Positions 1-16,335 of a stretch of 64,000 nucleotides of DNA are shown here, piece after piece. The stretch's first letter is position 1; the number at the start of each line of letters is the position of its first letter. Under the pieces are notes generated by a model. That model saw nothing but the letters and a program-made list of their open reading frames with translations. It was not told the DNA's origin and ran no database searches. A program made the position numbers and the translations under genes. This DNA comes from Aphrophora alni (taxonomy: Eukaryota > Arthropoda > Insecta > Hemiptera > Aphrophoridae): contig OY740768.1 in assembly GCA_963513935.1 (NCBI GenBank), positions 21,699,177-21,763,176 of the forward strand. Direction: 5' to 3'.

Positions 1-1369
1 TTGAGCATACAATAGGATGATGAATATCGTCAAAATAATTTGCGAGATGTAAAAACCAAGAAAATAAGTATATGAAAAAAAAAATTGAACAATCATGTTT
101 AAAGTTAACGGACAAATCTACCAAAACAGACTATTATAGAAATAAGGTCATTATAGCTTCCGTTAATATAAATTTCTTTACTTCAAGTCTGAAATTTTTC
201 TGGTAAAATTTCACAAGGAGTGATCACAACACAAAATACAATAAATTTGGATAACCTCGTCAATAGCATACAAGCTCGTTTATTTAGTTGATGAGCATAT
301 TCTCGGTTGATCATGGTGTTAGATATTACTAGTGTTGTTTAGCTCTGAGACCTTACTTTTGTCTATTTACGCTTGAAAAAATGTTACTTATTTTGAACAA
401 TAAAATTACCCCTGAGCTTCTTTTTTAGATGTCTTCAACATTACTACTAAGTAAGTACTATTATTTTCACATTTCTCATGATCTACGTTTGTCATTTCTT
501 AGCGAAAGTTTATTCATACTCTCAAGATTTGATTTATTAGTTTGGATACACTCGTTTGTATAATGTATAACTTACTTAAAATTCCCTTAACTACAAAGAC
601 AAATTTCATACCTGAAATATCCGATTGATAAAAAACTAAATAAAAATTAGTAGACTGTTTGAAGAAAATAAATTACAACACTTTATTACTTGTCTTGTAT
701 TTTTTTAGTTCGCCTGTGGTCTAATACTAGTTTCCGTCTTTGCCTCAAAAGAAATTTTGACAAACTATAATTTATTGAGCCTTACGGTATTTGAGTAAGG
801 AATACCACACATACCAATAGAAAACACTAGCACTAGATCAATAATTTTTAATAGCAAAAAGTATTTTAAGAAAACTTCTAGTGTTACTTGTGATGCAATA
901 TTTTAAAAGGAAACGATAATTACATTTTAAATAAAAATTAATTTAACTTGTTTTTATCTCCGTTACTTGAATTTGTTTAGACGTTGTCGACACGTTTCAT
1001 ATATTTTACTACACCTGTAGATCGTTCAAGGAAAACTCTTAAAGATTCACATGATGAGGGACTATGAATCGTATTTTTAATACGTGTTAAGTATTGTATT
1101 TATATTTTATATTAATGTGATCATAACCACATAATAGAGAAAGATCAAATGATTGAGTAAAAGTTCCAAAACCCGTTATAAATACCTAAAGATAAAAATA
1201 CTTGTCGTAGAAAATAAAAAGGATAATTATTGTTATAATACAGAGTGCTTAGCATACTAATTAATTAAAAAAATTATCTTAAATTTGAAAAAAAAAAAAA
1301 CTTTACCCGTCCTATGTTATTTGTGAATAAAATCAATTAAATATTGTGTTTTAAATATACTGTATTTGT
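1..1369. other. AT-rich sequence, nothing recognised
   Basis: No coding frame, repeat or RNA structure that I can support. Only short A and T runs are seen, including a 13-A run near 1290. Confidence 0.6.
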
Positions 1370-1790
1370 ATGGGCATCATTAAGACACCTAAAAAAAATT
1401 AATAAACACAAACACACACAAAAAGATGTTGTAGGGGCCATTTTTCTTACCCTACGCCATTTGAAAAGTGTCAAAACTAATTTAGCACTAGTGTATAGGA
1501 ACGACAGCTAACAGCTACAATTACAATAACTGGAAATTTTGCGAGATAAATTCAACAAAATTCGAACAATCTAGTTATGTTTCAATGAGGCGCTATCGAG
1601 AGTTCAAAAATCGACTATTGTCTTGCTTATAAGGAAAACTGGAATTCCGCTTTAGACTCAACACGATTGCTACAGTTTCCATCGCAATTAGATCACGTCG
1701 AAATGTTTAAACGCTTTGAATGGGATTTTTTTTTTTTAATACAATTCCTAATAATAATTGTGCATGACTCATTTCATCTCTACGGTTAGT
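1370..1790 (+). repeat. Third copy of a part of the 6-17 kb duplicated segment
   Basis: The sequence aligns in direct orientation with 9680-10100 and, over its right half, with 15898-16064. Shared landmarks are the 'cactagt.tatag' block, 'gctatcgagagttcaa', 'attgtcttgct', and the 'tttagactcaacacgattgc' block, in the same order in all three places. Copies differ by many substitutions and indels. Neither the upstream RNase H-like part nor the downstream part of the duplication is visible here, so this copy is partial or was inserted alone. Confidence 0.65.
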
Positions 1791-1868
1791 TGTAAATAAA
1801 TCTGAATGTTTCCTGAATTCTTGTACTATTTGTAACGAAAGATTTAAAAAATATTAAAATAATTGATA

Positions 1869-1889
1869 ATATATATATATATATATATA
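1869..1889. repeat. Short (AT)n microsatellite
   Basis: A run of about ten alternating AT units. Confidence 0.9.
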
Positions 1890-1989
1890 AATTATAATTA
1901 CAACAATCTTTTAATTTTAATTTACAGGATCTTGCTAAGATATAATAAAATAAAATGTTAAATATTGTGTTACTGCCGAAAAAAAAAAT

Positions 1990-5529
<3,540 letters not shown>

Positions 5530-6190
5530 TTGAGCTTAGGTCTTAGGTACAAAAAATATTTGATTTCTTATAGTTTGAGTCTTTGGTCTCAAACCGCTGG
5601 TTTTATTACTAGTTCTATTAAAAAAAAAGCTCTTAAGACTTTATATATAAATAGGTTTGTAAAGGATAGGATATTAACTTTTATTATAAAGTGGTGCTGT
5701 ATGTTTGGCTATAACTTTATTTGAAATAATAGCCTACGGATAAAATTCTTCTGCAGTTTTATAATAGGTTTTAATAATGTCAAATAAGCGCCGTCCCATA
5801 AATAAGACCATAATCTAATTTTTAACTTACAAGAGCATAGTAAACACTTTTTAGTATATTCTTATTACATGTATGTTTGAGCATATAAAAATAATCTTAA
5901 ATATTTTATCAATTTGTTCTTTAGATAGGTAATGTGTTCGTTCCATGCCAGCCTAGAGCCAACAACCAAACCCAGGTATTCAATATTGAAAAATCGTTTA
6001 ATGGTAGGCCAATATACATTTAATCGAATCACCATCTAATTTATGGTATTTTAAATGTTAAGAACTGGATTTCGTGAAATCTATGAAATTATATACTTGG
6101 TCTTGTTGATCACAGCCACATACTTTTGTGTCAACCATGTCAATTAGCATCTTAAACGTGAAAAAGAAATTATACTTTTGGAAAATTAAC
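5530..6190 (-). pseudogene. Non-LTR retrotransposon reverse transcriptase, C-terminal remnant (jockey/CR1-like)
   Basis: On the minus strand the translation resembles the end of a jockey/CR1-type reverse transcriptase, which copies element RNA into DNA at the target site. The clearest part, 5984 down to 5875, reads EYLGLVVGSRLAWNEHITYL, the family's '+YLG+.+D..L.W..HI..L' segment after the catalytic core. Further down, in shifting frames, come parts of the thumb ('YGLIYG'-like) and a tail resembling 'VLRAFF ... SGLRPKTQTIRNQI ... VPK', which in intact elements lies just before the end of the protein. The catalytic F/YxDD box is not visible; it would lie upstream beyond 6190. Stops and frameshifts show it is dead. 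The family assignment rests on motif memory only; CR1, jockey and related clades cannot be told apart here. Confidence 0.72.
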
Positions 6191-6586
6191 AACATATTAA
6201 ACAATTAACGTTTTTTTAACGGGTTTATCTATTTGTTAATAGTATTTGAATCAATAAATTCAAAGTAAATGTTTAAATTTAATGTTAAATTAATTAGTCT
6301 CAATTTTTTTTAAAGCTATGTTTATTTTTAAACCACGATTTTGTATTCATAATTCAAGAAGGATTATTTAAACAAACAAAAAGTCAAAATTCATCGTAAA
6401 ACTTTACCAGATCGAGTTAATCTAACCGTCTTAGTTAGTTGTATGAAAAACCATAATTGTTTCGACAAAGCGAACTTGCCATGCCCTACAACTATATATA
6501 TTTTGTTGTTGTAGTTAAATGTTAAGATTATATTAAAATTTAATAAAAATTTGAACATTATTAATCATTTTATTTTATCGTGATTG

Positions 6587-6589
<3 letters not shown>

Positions 6590-6659
<70 letters not shown>
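6590..6659. repeat. (TA)n microsatellite
   Basis: About 35 uninterrupted TA units. It sits exactly where copy B of the duplication (12131-12141) has only 'ttatacaaaaatacg', so the expansion occurred after the duplication or was lost from the other copy. Confidence 0.97.
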
Positions 6660-6661
<2 letters not shown>

Positions 6662-8279
6662 AAATTGTAATAATCAAAATGGCTGTTGTAAAATACCCAT
6701 TGTTTTTTAAATATATTTTATAATGAGAAAAGTTGCACAAACTGCAACTTACAGCGAGACGTGCACTAAGTTCTGAATAAATCAGACCTATATCTAAATA
6801 TAATTCACCTTAGTCGCTCTGCTACTTATCCATTCTATGGTGACTTGTGACAATTAAATGTCCCACAAGAGCCATACACTACGAGGAAGAAGAAGAACAA
6901 TTTGAGACGTTAAATCAATGTCTTGTAAGTTAGACGTGACCCATGAGAGCTAACTTAGGCTTATATTAAGGGTGGAGTTAAGGGTGTTTAACCTAATGTA
7001 ATTAACCCTTCTGGAATGGGTTACGTTTGCATAACTTAGATTAAAAACTCTGTGTAAATTGAGGAAAATGTTAAAAAGCAATTTAAAACTAAATAAAATT
7101 ATATTACTTAATTATATAAAAAGAATTGGTTTTACTTATTTCAACAACATTGTTGTTGGTTAATATACTTTAACTACTATCCCTTTTTACTTCTCACATA
7201 TACGAATTATAAGGAAAGTTATGTGATGTGTGAAAAAAATTGATGTTGAGTTTTTGAGGATAATCCGTTTTGAGTCCTGAACCCCCCGCCTCCCAGTAAT
7301 AAATGCGCCTCTACAACTCAAACCCATGGACGGAATATACTTATGTGGTAGCTGCTATTACGATTTTCTCAATATCTGCTCTAATTATTTTATTCAACAC
7401 TTGCACAACAAGCGAAGCAAAAAGTACTGTGCACCATCATTAACAATGACAGTTTTTCAGTTGTCGATGAGAAACTCAAAATGTGTGCCAAGAAACTGTT
7501 ATATAATAATTCTTTTTTTTTTTTAATCGGCTGCATCGATTTCGTTAACTTTTGTGTGAAAAGTAAATATTCATGATCAAAACCAAATAGTTTAGTTCGG
7601 TTTTTATTTTGTAATCTTATTTATTATTTTGGTTTATAAACAAACAGCTTATTTTTTTATAATTTGATCCCAATTATGGATGTGATGAAGGTTAGCTAAA
7701 TGTTAGACATGTTATTGGTTCAAATTATATCGAATCAAACACATATTGAGTTTGATGTAATAAACTATAATCCAAGTAATTCAAGTCTCGTTAGTGACTG
7801 CAACTTATTTCCTAGTTATTAATCTCGTTTTACGATGTTAAAAGTCATTCACTGGATTTGAAATTTATTTATTGTAATTTAAAATAGAAAATTTTCTAAA
7901 ACTGACTGTGAATTAAAAGAAAATTTGAAAACGTAAAAGCTGAAAGATTTGTCAAAATGATACAACTTTAACTGAGATATAATAAAACGATTCTAATAGA
8001 AACAATCAATGCAATTCAGTTGCAAATACGTAGGTATATAACAGTTACTCCTCCTAAGTTTTAGTACAACTATTATTGCTAAAATACATTTAATACTTCA
8101 TTGTTAATTAAAAAATGGTTATAGTATTTACATTCCGGGAACCTCAAAGCTTAGATTAATTCATTTTCATTAATACAATAGGATAGCATACAAATTTGCC
8201 TTCATAAACATGTAGCATCGTATTGTATTATAAGGGTTACCAATGCAATTTTACCTACTATAAATTGTACCATTTTTAG

Positions 8280-8600
8280 GAAATTTATATAGGGCAGATC
8301 TTCCACTTCTAATTGATATCTTTCCAAAGTGCTTCCTCTTTTAATAGCTACAGCCTCGCAGTCCATTTGTAGGTGACGAAGATTTCCTCACACTCCTTAC
8401 AAGACCTATAGGTTGTGTAATCCTTTAAACCAAGTTTCCCGAGATGTCCTCTGAGTGTGCCATGCCCCGTAAGGAATCCCGTTAAGTCGGAGCCAATTCC
8501 ATAGATTAATTCAATTCCTGGATCTATTACTGTCGTAATTCTCGAGCTGCTCCTCAGCTTGTCTCTGTCCTTTTATTCCTCTCCAAAGTTTCGACCTCCT
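8280..8600 (-). pseudogene. Jockey-type retrotransposon RNase H tail remnant (copy A)
   Basis: Minus-strand translation across 8483-8430 gives TGFLTGHGTLRGHLGKLGL, matching the conserved 'LTGH..L..HL...G+' segment that follows the RNase H domain in many jockey/R1-like pol proteins. After a frameshift the next piece reads 'HLQMDCEAVAIKRGSTL', matching the family's 'HVL.ECPAL...R...LG' end; the usual cysteines before it are partly kept (SCKECEE). In intact elements this region helps remove the RNA strand during second-strand synthesis. No intact frame remains. A homologous, more decayed copy is at 15540-15860. Confidence 0.65.
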
Positions 8601-9679
8601 GGCTTCTTCACCTTTTTTTTTTAATTTTCAACGTGAAGTAAGTTTTCTTATGTCCACCAAATGGTCTGTTAATAGGAAGAGGGTGGAAGCCTCTTCACAA
8701 AACCTTCTGCATTTTCATTCTCCTCTATTCCCATAGTCTGGTCACATTACTCCTCCTCAAAAACATAACTCACAACAAAAACAATAATCAGTGGAAAAAA
8801 TGAAGCACAAACTATCTCACTCACTTATCCCCAAAACCAAAACCACCAAATGTTTTCATCACCAAAAATCTCATTTCGGTAATATAAGAAAATAGAAAAT
8901 AAACAATGGTGTCCGTTTTTGGAAAATAAAACATTATATCGAATATACTGTACTTTGAGACGTTCAATTTGCATCGCTAGTATCAAAATGAGTTCTCAAT
9001 ATAAATAGTATTTGTGATTAAATAGAGTTTTTAATGACGGAGGTAAGGGCTCAATTTTATTTTTTCTATTTTTTTTTTACCTGTGATTTTTCACACGAGT
9101 TTGGGTAAATCAGTCATTTGAACAAAGTCGGTAGAGAAGTTAACCTCTTTTATATAACGTAGTTGATTTTGCTGTTTACCAATTACACACGAACTGAAAT
9201 TTATGAAGAGTTGATAGTTAATAGTGATGTTTTTATGTGATTTATATTGAGCTTTTCTTTTAGAGCAGAGTAAATTGTAAATCTTGAGTTACTTAATGAA
9301 CTGATAACAATATACCAACGTACGGCTAAAGTATGCCCAAATACTAAAGTTATTAAGATCGCGCTACGTATTTAGGCTGTAAAGCACTCCACATATGATA
9401 GACATTACACAGAAGTTATTTCTAAACCAACCTCATTGGACGTCAAAAACTAGATATCGACTTTAACTTTTACCCATCACGTAACTCTTTATCACGTCTA
9501 CGTGATAAAGTACCTAGAGACAAACTAATGGAAAGTTAAATGGTATTTTGAACAGAAGAGTTGAAATCAACATTAATATAAATCAAACATTAAAATGAAA
9601 TTCTAACTGATTGTCATTATTAAATGTCGGTAATGAATGCAATCAATTAAAAGTTCCTATAAAATCTTAAATGGTTTGT

Positions 9680-10340
9680 AGCGCCATCATTCATAAACCT
9701 ACGAACAATGAAAATATAAACAATTAAAAAGCACCCAAAAGAAAACCAACTCCACCGAAGTAAACGATATTTTAGGAACCATTGTTTGTTACTCTACCCC
9801 ATTTTAAAACTGTCACATCTAATTTAACACTAGTCTATAGAAATCACAGCTAACAATATTGCAATTAAAATAACTGGGAAATTGGTGAAATAAATTTCAA
9901 CACAAGTCAAACCAATCTAGTTACATTTCAATAGGGTGCTATCGAGAGTTCAAGAATAGACAATTGTCTTGCTAAGATGAAACAATGGAAAGCTTTAGAT
10001 TCTACGCGATTACTTCAAGTTCCAAACCAAATAAAAAGCGTCGGAAACTATTTGAATGAGATATTTCTTTTGAAATCATTTCTAATTGCTAGATTGCATC
10101 ACATTGCATGCTCATCGCATTCATGATTATTTCTTTATATTTCTCACGCCCATTATTATTATGTTACTGTCCTATATTCAAAATTGATTGATGCAAAATT
10201 ACAATAATGTAACACAATATTTTATAAATTATTCGTGCAAAAATGAACACGTCGATTTATAAACAAGAATACAAGAATATGTATGAAAAACCTCATTAGG
10301 AAATACAAATTTACAGAGCTTTGATCCTTCTGTACGATGC
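9680..10340 (+). repeat. Thrice-repeated block inside copy A
   Basis: This block occurs here, at 15898-16335 and, in part, at 1370-1790. A block present outside the tandem pair could be a mobile element carried within the duplicated segment. No terminal repeats or coding frame were recognised in it. Confidence 0.6.
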
Positions 10341-13099
10341 AGCATCGAGAGAAAAAAAAGTATGTCATTAAAAGGTCATCGAACCTTTTAGCAGTCGTTG
10401 CTATCAAAGGGTCCTTAACAGTATTAAGTAGTGTCTTCATTTACAATAAGAATGGTTAAACTCCTTAAAAATGTGTAATTGCGCTCTATCACCGATCAGC
10501 ACCTCACTAACTTAAAATTATTTATTTGGCTAAGTATAGTTTTAAGAACATTGTGGGTGTCGAAAATACTTGTATCTGTTCACTATCTAGAAGGCGATGT
10601 AGAGACGAAAAAGTTTTACTTTTATCGCGATAGAAAGGAAGGAAACGACTTTAGTTTAAACCTCATTGTTTGATACCCATATAACATGACAATCCTTGCG
10701 TGAACTGGATTAAAATTTGGAAAGCTGTCATATTTACAAGTTTAACACTATAGTGTGTGCTAAAACAGTTATAAAGTAATCATCCTCAACCACGTAATCA
10801 TCTTATATATTTCAAAGTGACCAGAATTAATGAAATAATATAAAATCTATCACTGAATATGGTGGGAAAAACTTTAAAAACCGTAAATCAGCTTCAGTGG
10901 CTCCTTCAAAATTAAAATAACATCTATTAAAATTTTGAACTGAAGTCCCAAAAAAAGATAATTAAAATATTGGTAAATATACAATCCGAGGTGAAAAGTA
11001 TATTTATGTTTAGTATTTTTATGTTTAAAATGGAATGCCAATTTTATATGGAATAGTTTTCGTAAGAATATTCATCGAATTCAAAGATATTTTTGCAGGA
11101 TTAACCTTCATGGACTCGCATATAGTGAGTACAAGCGTGGTGTTAAGGGTCCGATATACAACTTAGTCCCATGTTAGGTCTCTCTCTTACCTGATAGGTT
11201 TAACTTGACTACTCAAGTTAGATTCCGACTACGACGCTATTAGAGTATTGGAGAACTTAAGTGGTCTACGATTTGAAACCTGTCAAATTGCTGGATTCAG
11301 ATCTCATTTCCCAGCGACATTAAATTTGACATATACTTTCACTACTGGGCTACCATTTATTACCTTTGGTTTCCATCATTTTTATACCATCAATCACAGA
11401 ATTTTCACATGAATGGATAAATAAATAATAGTTCCACCAATTTTATTAAATATCGCTGTGAAATATGCTTGTTTATTTGTTTGGGAACTGAGGGATTTTT
11501 ATGAGTTCACCTCTAGACGAAAACAGGCTTTTCCGGAGCTCCACTCCTAATCCTTTCACTATTTCCCCACCCTATTTTACAACCAATTTTTGACTTTTTC
11601 ACCCCCTTTGCTCCAACAATGCTAAACAATAAAAATAATCTGTGAAAAACAGGATATTGAAACATATGTGCACAAAGGTCATTGTCTACCTGTGCAGATC
11701 CAAGAAGCACAACTATATATAAGAGGAGTAAATGAACAGACGGGCAGACACGCTCAATTCATAATATTGGTTTCATATTGCATATTAAGTGAAAAAGAAA
11801 AAGAAGAAGATATCAATTAAACACAAAAAAGTAACTATATCAAATCACTTATTGAAACACAGATAGGTTTATTTTAAAATCATAACTTTGCGTCTATAAA
11901 TCGAAAAATAGTATTTATGAAATAAAACGTTTAAATTTATCAGGCTACTTTGCCAGCAAGCTAATTCTTATCATTTCGGTCAGTTGTATGGAAAACCACG
12001 ATATTGTCAATAGCTTGAATATGTCGAGTCCAATAAATATATAAATTTCGCCGTAGTAGTTAATTTAATTGTATAAAAGTAAAATAAAAATATTTAAGCT
12101 ATTTGTTATTTTATTTTGTCGTGATTGAAATTATACAAAAATACGTCAAAATTATAATAATCAAAACGGGGGTTTTAAAATAAGTTTGTAATAAAGTTAT
12201 TTAAGTATATTTTATAATTAGAAAACTTGCACAACCTGCAACACACAGTTAGACGTGTACTAAGTACCAAGTAAATAATTCTCATATCTAAATGTAATTA
12301 ACCTTAGTCACACTACTACCTATGCACTCTATCATGACTTCTGGTAAGTAAATGTCCCAGAAGAGGCATTCAATACGAGGAGGAAGAAGAAAATTTCAAA
12401 ACGTTAAATCATTGTCTTGTTTAAAGTTAGACGTGTTCATTGTAAGGTGACTTTAACTCTGAAAAAATATATTGTGCGGGATCTAAAAAAATGACGGTTT
12501 TTGAGTTATCTTTGAAGTAGTCACCATAAAGTTTAAAATAGCTTGAAATCGACTGTGAAATTTGAATATAATGAGGTGAACACAACTACAAAAAATATTA
12601 CATTTCGGAAATAATCGGAAAAAAAGAACAATGAACCTTAAGGAAAATCTATGGGTCACATTCACTCTTTGACTGGCAAATACCGAAACGATATGTCTAG
12701 TATTGATTAATTGTAATTGATACGGTTTTGGGGATATGCATCTAAAAATTCTGTTTATTCTAATACACCGTTTATTTTTAATGAAGTTTAAGACTTCGAT
12801 CTTATTGGTATGACCTATAAAATGACACATTAAATAACTTTTTCTTTTTTTTTTAATTAGACTGCCAGTAATCTATAAAAATAAAATATTTTGATGTAAT
12901 CCCCAAAAATAAAAATATAAACTTTTATATAGTATAATTAATAATATGCTATCCTAATTTAATTCTTCTGTAATATAAAAGAATTTGTAATATTTATTTA
13001 ATAATTATCTTCAACCGATTTTGTAATATACTCGTTGAAGAATGAACGACTATTTACATAGTTGTTTTATTTTTTGTTTAAAACATTTTAGTAGTTATA

Positions 13100-13275
13100 G
13101 CCTTAAAAAAGAGGGGAAAAAATGGATATAAAATAAATATCTCTAGTCCATCAAAACTATAATAGCATCAGAGTCAGAAGAGAACATGAGGTGGTCAAGA
13201 GAGACCCAATAAAAAACATTAAAGGGAGGATCTAATCCAAACCCTACACTAAATGGAAAATGGGTGTAGAGCCCG
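13100..13275 (+). repeat. Dispersed family X, fragment 1
   Basis: Shares with the 19.4 kb member the series 'taatagcatcag.gtcag.a.agaaca', 'tggtcaagagagac', and 'gatctaa.ccaaa'. It is a short decayed piece with no open frame. Confidence 0.6.
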
Positions 13276-13954
13276 GTTTTCTCTCGCGATTGCGGTATTT
13301 ATGAATGTCTATTACTGAGCTTTTAATTATAGGTAAACAAAATATTTCTAAATTAATCGTTATAAAAATAATGTAAAACATACAAAGCGATAATTTTACC
13401 GTTATGTTATAAACTTTATCTTTTAATCTATTACGTAATATTAAAGCAGTTTCTAAACATTATAAATGTATAAGGCGAAAAACGTGGGAAGAGATACATC
13501 TTATTTAGTGTGAAATATGGCAGCTTAGATTCAGTTGACGTAAAGGGCGAGCATTACAGACTGCTAGAGGGTTTTACAGATTTATAAACTAAGGTATTGT
13601 GTGAGATAAAAAGATGAACAAATCGTAATCAAATACATCCCATAAAACTCACATATTCCAAAATTTGTATTCTGGTTTTCATGTTTTACTAACAATACAT
13701 GTTACACATATAGACCACGTTATTATGTTGTAAATAATTAATTTTAGAATGGGAGGAGAGAATTCTTGGTAATGTATAGCTTTGTAGTCAACATAGTTCG
13801 AAATACATCATCTTTGTTTTATATATATTTTATATCATTATATAATAAATTAGTAAAATAAACTGCAAGAATTTTGTTTTATAAATATGACTCTTCTTGA
13901 TGCCGTTATTGTTAATAGCTGGGATTATTTATATACCTATTGCTGTTACAAAAG

Positions 13955-14125
13955 AATACATTAAAAAAAATCTCTCGGTCATAATCGCTTTATAAAAAAA
14001 GTTTTAAAAGAATGTAAATATTGTAATAGCGTCAGGATAGTAAAATAACAAGTTGTTCAGAAGAGTGTAAAATGGAAATATTAAAGAGATGAATCTAACC
14101 TAAAAGATGTATATGTGGTTAGCAT
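13955..14125 (+). repeat. Dispersed family X, fragment 2
   Basis: Matches the family X series 'tctctcggtcataatcgc', 'taatagcgtcagg', 'aagttgttcagaagag', 'gaatctaacc'. It is more diverged than fragment 1 and lies about 0.8 kb from it in the same orientation. Confidence 0.5.
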
Positions 14126-15539
14126 CTCTCAGGATCTCCGAACAAATAACCCCAAAGTGAGCCTCTGATTGTAATATTAAAGTTATTTTATAATTATGGA
14201 TTGTAAATTTATAGATTTGGTAGGAGTGTTTGTATAAGCACTAATACAAGACGTTTCTGAAGTGTTACTCAACTGATTTACATAGATATCTTCGTTTACA
14301 TCTACATTGAAAGTGACTACTAGATCCCGTTCTAAAATTTTGAAAACGGGGAAAATGTATTCACAATGATAGACCGGTAGTTCACCACTTTGTTTGCCAA
14401 ATAACCCCTATTGGTTAGTTGACCAGTCGTTCCATGTGTAGTGTAATTCTGTAAGCTGGAGTATTACTTCTGATAACGGTTGTATTTCTTATTAGTTGAT
14501 ACCAATACTTAGTTACGACTTAACTTCAAGCCTGGGTTCCTGATGTCTTGGATTAGTTGAATAGTTTCAATTTCCATTAACGTAGAGGCCCTACAATATG
14601 AAGCGTGGTTGGAATTTTCACTCCTTCATGATCTAGGTTTGATAGTCAAAGGTATATTTAAATTTAAAAATGTTTTAACTTGTTTTTAGAGTGATAAATA
14701 ATGACAAAACTCAGTTTAAATTATATCAATAGTTCCATACATGTACTTTATTTAGGATTAAGTTACTTACACGTAGTTACGCTTTCATATGAATACTTTT
14801 TATACAAAGTATATTTAGGATATTCCTTTAAACAATTTTACGGCAACGTGCTTATAATTTGTTATTTTATTTATTATTTTTGTTTATTTATTTATTTTGT
14901 GTGTGACTGGTTTTAAAGCAATATGCTTTTTGGTTGTAAATTGTTATTTCTTTGCAATTGCAAATATGATTGAAGTTAGTTAAAAGTTAGACACGTTATT
15001 GGTTCAAATTATATCATTTAAAACACATATTGAGTTTGAAGTTAAAAGCTGTAATCCAAATCATTAGTGACTCCAACGCATTCCCTCGTTATGAATATCG
15101 ATTTACGATATTAAAAGTCATTCATTGCATTTTAAATTGACTGTGAATTGAAATTAAAAATAAAAATTTTAAAGTCCAAAGACCTGTGAAAATGTTGCAT
15201 TTTAACTAGAGTTGTAACAACGCGACTGTGATAAAAACATTCAATTTATCTATCTGCGAATATATAACAGTTACTCGTCATATGTTTAGGTTACTTCGTT
15301 ATTAATAAAAATGGTTACAATATTTCAATTTTGGGAACCTAAAATAGCAGTTTAATTCAATTATTATATCAACAAATATTGTGTGATAGAATAATGAATT
15401 ACCATCATAAACGTAATGCATTGTATATTATATCACAAAAATACCCCTTCACTAAGACCTACATAGTTGTTTTTTAACACCATTTCATTATTATCCAAAG
15501 TAACTCAGTTACAACATCCGTTCCAATCACATAAATTGT

Positions 15540-15860
15540 ATGATTTGAAAGGGATTAGAGAGGGTAGATCTTTCACTTCTAATTGGTATCTTCCTAATAT
15601 TATTTATATCTTAATTGCTACCACCTCGCAGTTTATTTTTAAGCGACAAGGAATTTCCTCGCACTCATTACAGTATTATCCGAAATGCCCTCTAAGTGTG
15701 CCATGCCCAAAAGAAAGCCTGTAAGTAGTCATAGCTAATTCTTGCAAAGACTAATGCAAGCCCTGGATCTCTTATGGTTGTAATTTCCGAGCCGCTCCTT
15801 AGCTTGGCTTAGTCCTTTAATTTCTCTGCAGAGTTTCAACCTACTAGCTTCTTCACCTAT
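15540..15860 (-). pseudogene. Jockey-type retrotransposon RNase H tail remnant (copy B)
   Basis: Homologous to 8280-8600. The block 'aagtgtgccatgccc' and flanking 'cctcgcagt', 'ggatct.tta', 'gagc.gctcct.agctt' are shared with copy A. The 'LTGH' segment seen in copy A is disrupted by substitutions and indels here. It supports a shared ancestry of the two segments, and it is nonfunctional. Confidence 0.6.
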
Positions 15861-15897
15861 TTTGCGTTTCATCTTAAAGTATTTTTCTCCTACGTAC

Positions 15898-16335
15898 TTT
15901 CAATAGGGCGCTATACAGAGTTCAAGAATGTACTATTGTCTGCTAAGATTAAACAATGGAATCTCGATAGCTATTAAGCTTTAGACTCAACGCGATTGCT
16001 TCAGTTTTCAAACTAAGTAGAAAGCGTCGGATTGTTCAAAGTATTTGAATGAGAAATTTCTTTTTAAATTATTTAAAAAGCGAGATTGCTTCATGTTGCA
16101 TTATGGGGTGAAGTATTTCAAGGTCATCGAATTCATGACTCAATCTTTATATTTCTTGCGCCCATTATTAATATTTTATTAACCTATGTTCAAATTTGAT
16201 TAATTAAAAACTTCAATTATGTTATACACAAATTTTAGAAATTATTCGACCATAAATGAATTACAAACAAAACACGTCTATTTATAAACACAAAAAATAG
16301 AATAAAAGAATATGTAAGAAAAACCACCTCAAGTA
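15898..16335 (+). repeat. Thrice-repeated block inside copy B
   Basis: Aligns with 9900-10340 ('tttcaatagggcgctat', 'aagcgtcgga', 'cttgcgcccattatta', 'cacgtctatttataaac'). The left part of the block seen in the other two copies is missing here. Confidence 0.65.

Larger units (their letters stand above)
6316..11500 (+). repeat. Copy A of a diverged tandem duplication of over 5 kb
   Basis: Blocks at 6316-6990, 7570-8660, 9680-10340 and 10976-11500 align in the same order and direction with 11864-12450, 14870-15890, 15898-16335 and 16435-17120. Examples are the 'ttatcgtgattgaaattata' block, the 'cgttattggttcaaattatat' block, and the 'ccaccaattttattaaa' block. Copy A has about 1.1 kb (8690-9680) with no counterpart in copy B, and lacks most of copy B's 12450-14850. 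The segment contains a jockey-type RNase H remnant. Extents are read by eye and outer borders are uncertain by one or two hundred bases. Confidence 0.7.
12450..14850. other. Extra sequence in copy B, mostly unassigned
   Basis: No counterpart is seen in copy A. It holds two family X fragments and otherwise AT-rich sequence. The longest open frame of the window by chance (115 codons, minus, 12483-12830) lies here; its composition is that of the surrounding noncoding DNA and I recognise no domain. Confidence 0.5.

Noticed and set aside
7511..7526. T run and similar runs (8611, 12843, 23101, 52012) as possible retroposon tails
   Set aside because: No element body or target-site duplication could be attached to any of them.
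9486..9511. Hairpin 'ctttatcacgt' / 'acgtgataaag'
   Set aside because: A short perfect inverted repeat, but without a U tract, conserved loop or repeat copies; no function can be supported.
11513..11710. Minus-strand open frame with balanced composition
   Set aside because: Located in the poorly aligned end of duplicated copy A; its counterpart in copy B does not keep the frame, so coding constraint is not supported.
12483..12830. 115-codon open frame on the minus strand, the longest in the window
   Set aside because: Composition equals the noncoding surroundings, no domain is recognisable and no splice or promoter context exists. A frame of this length is plausible by chance in 64 kb.
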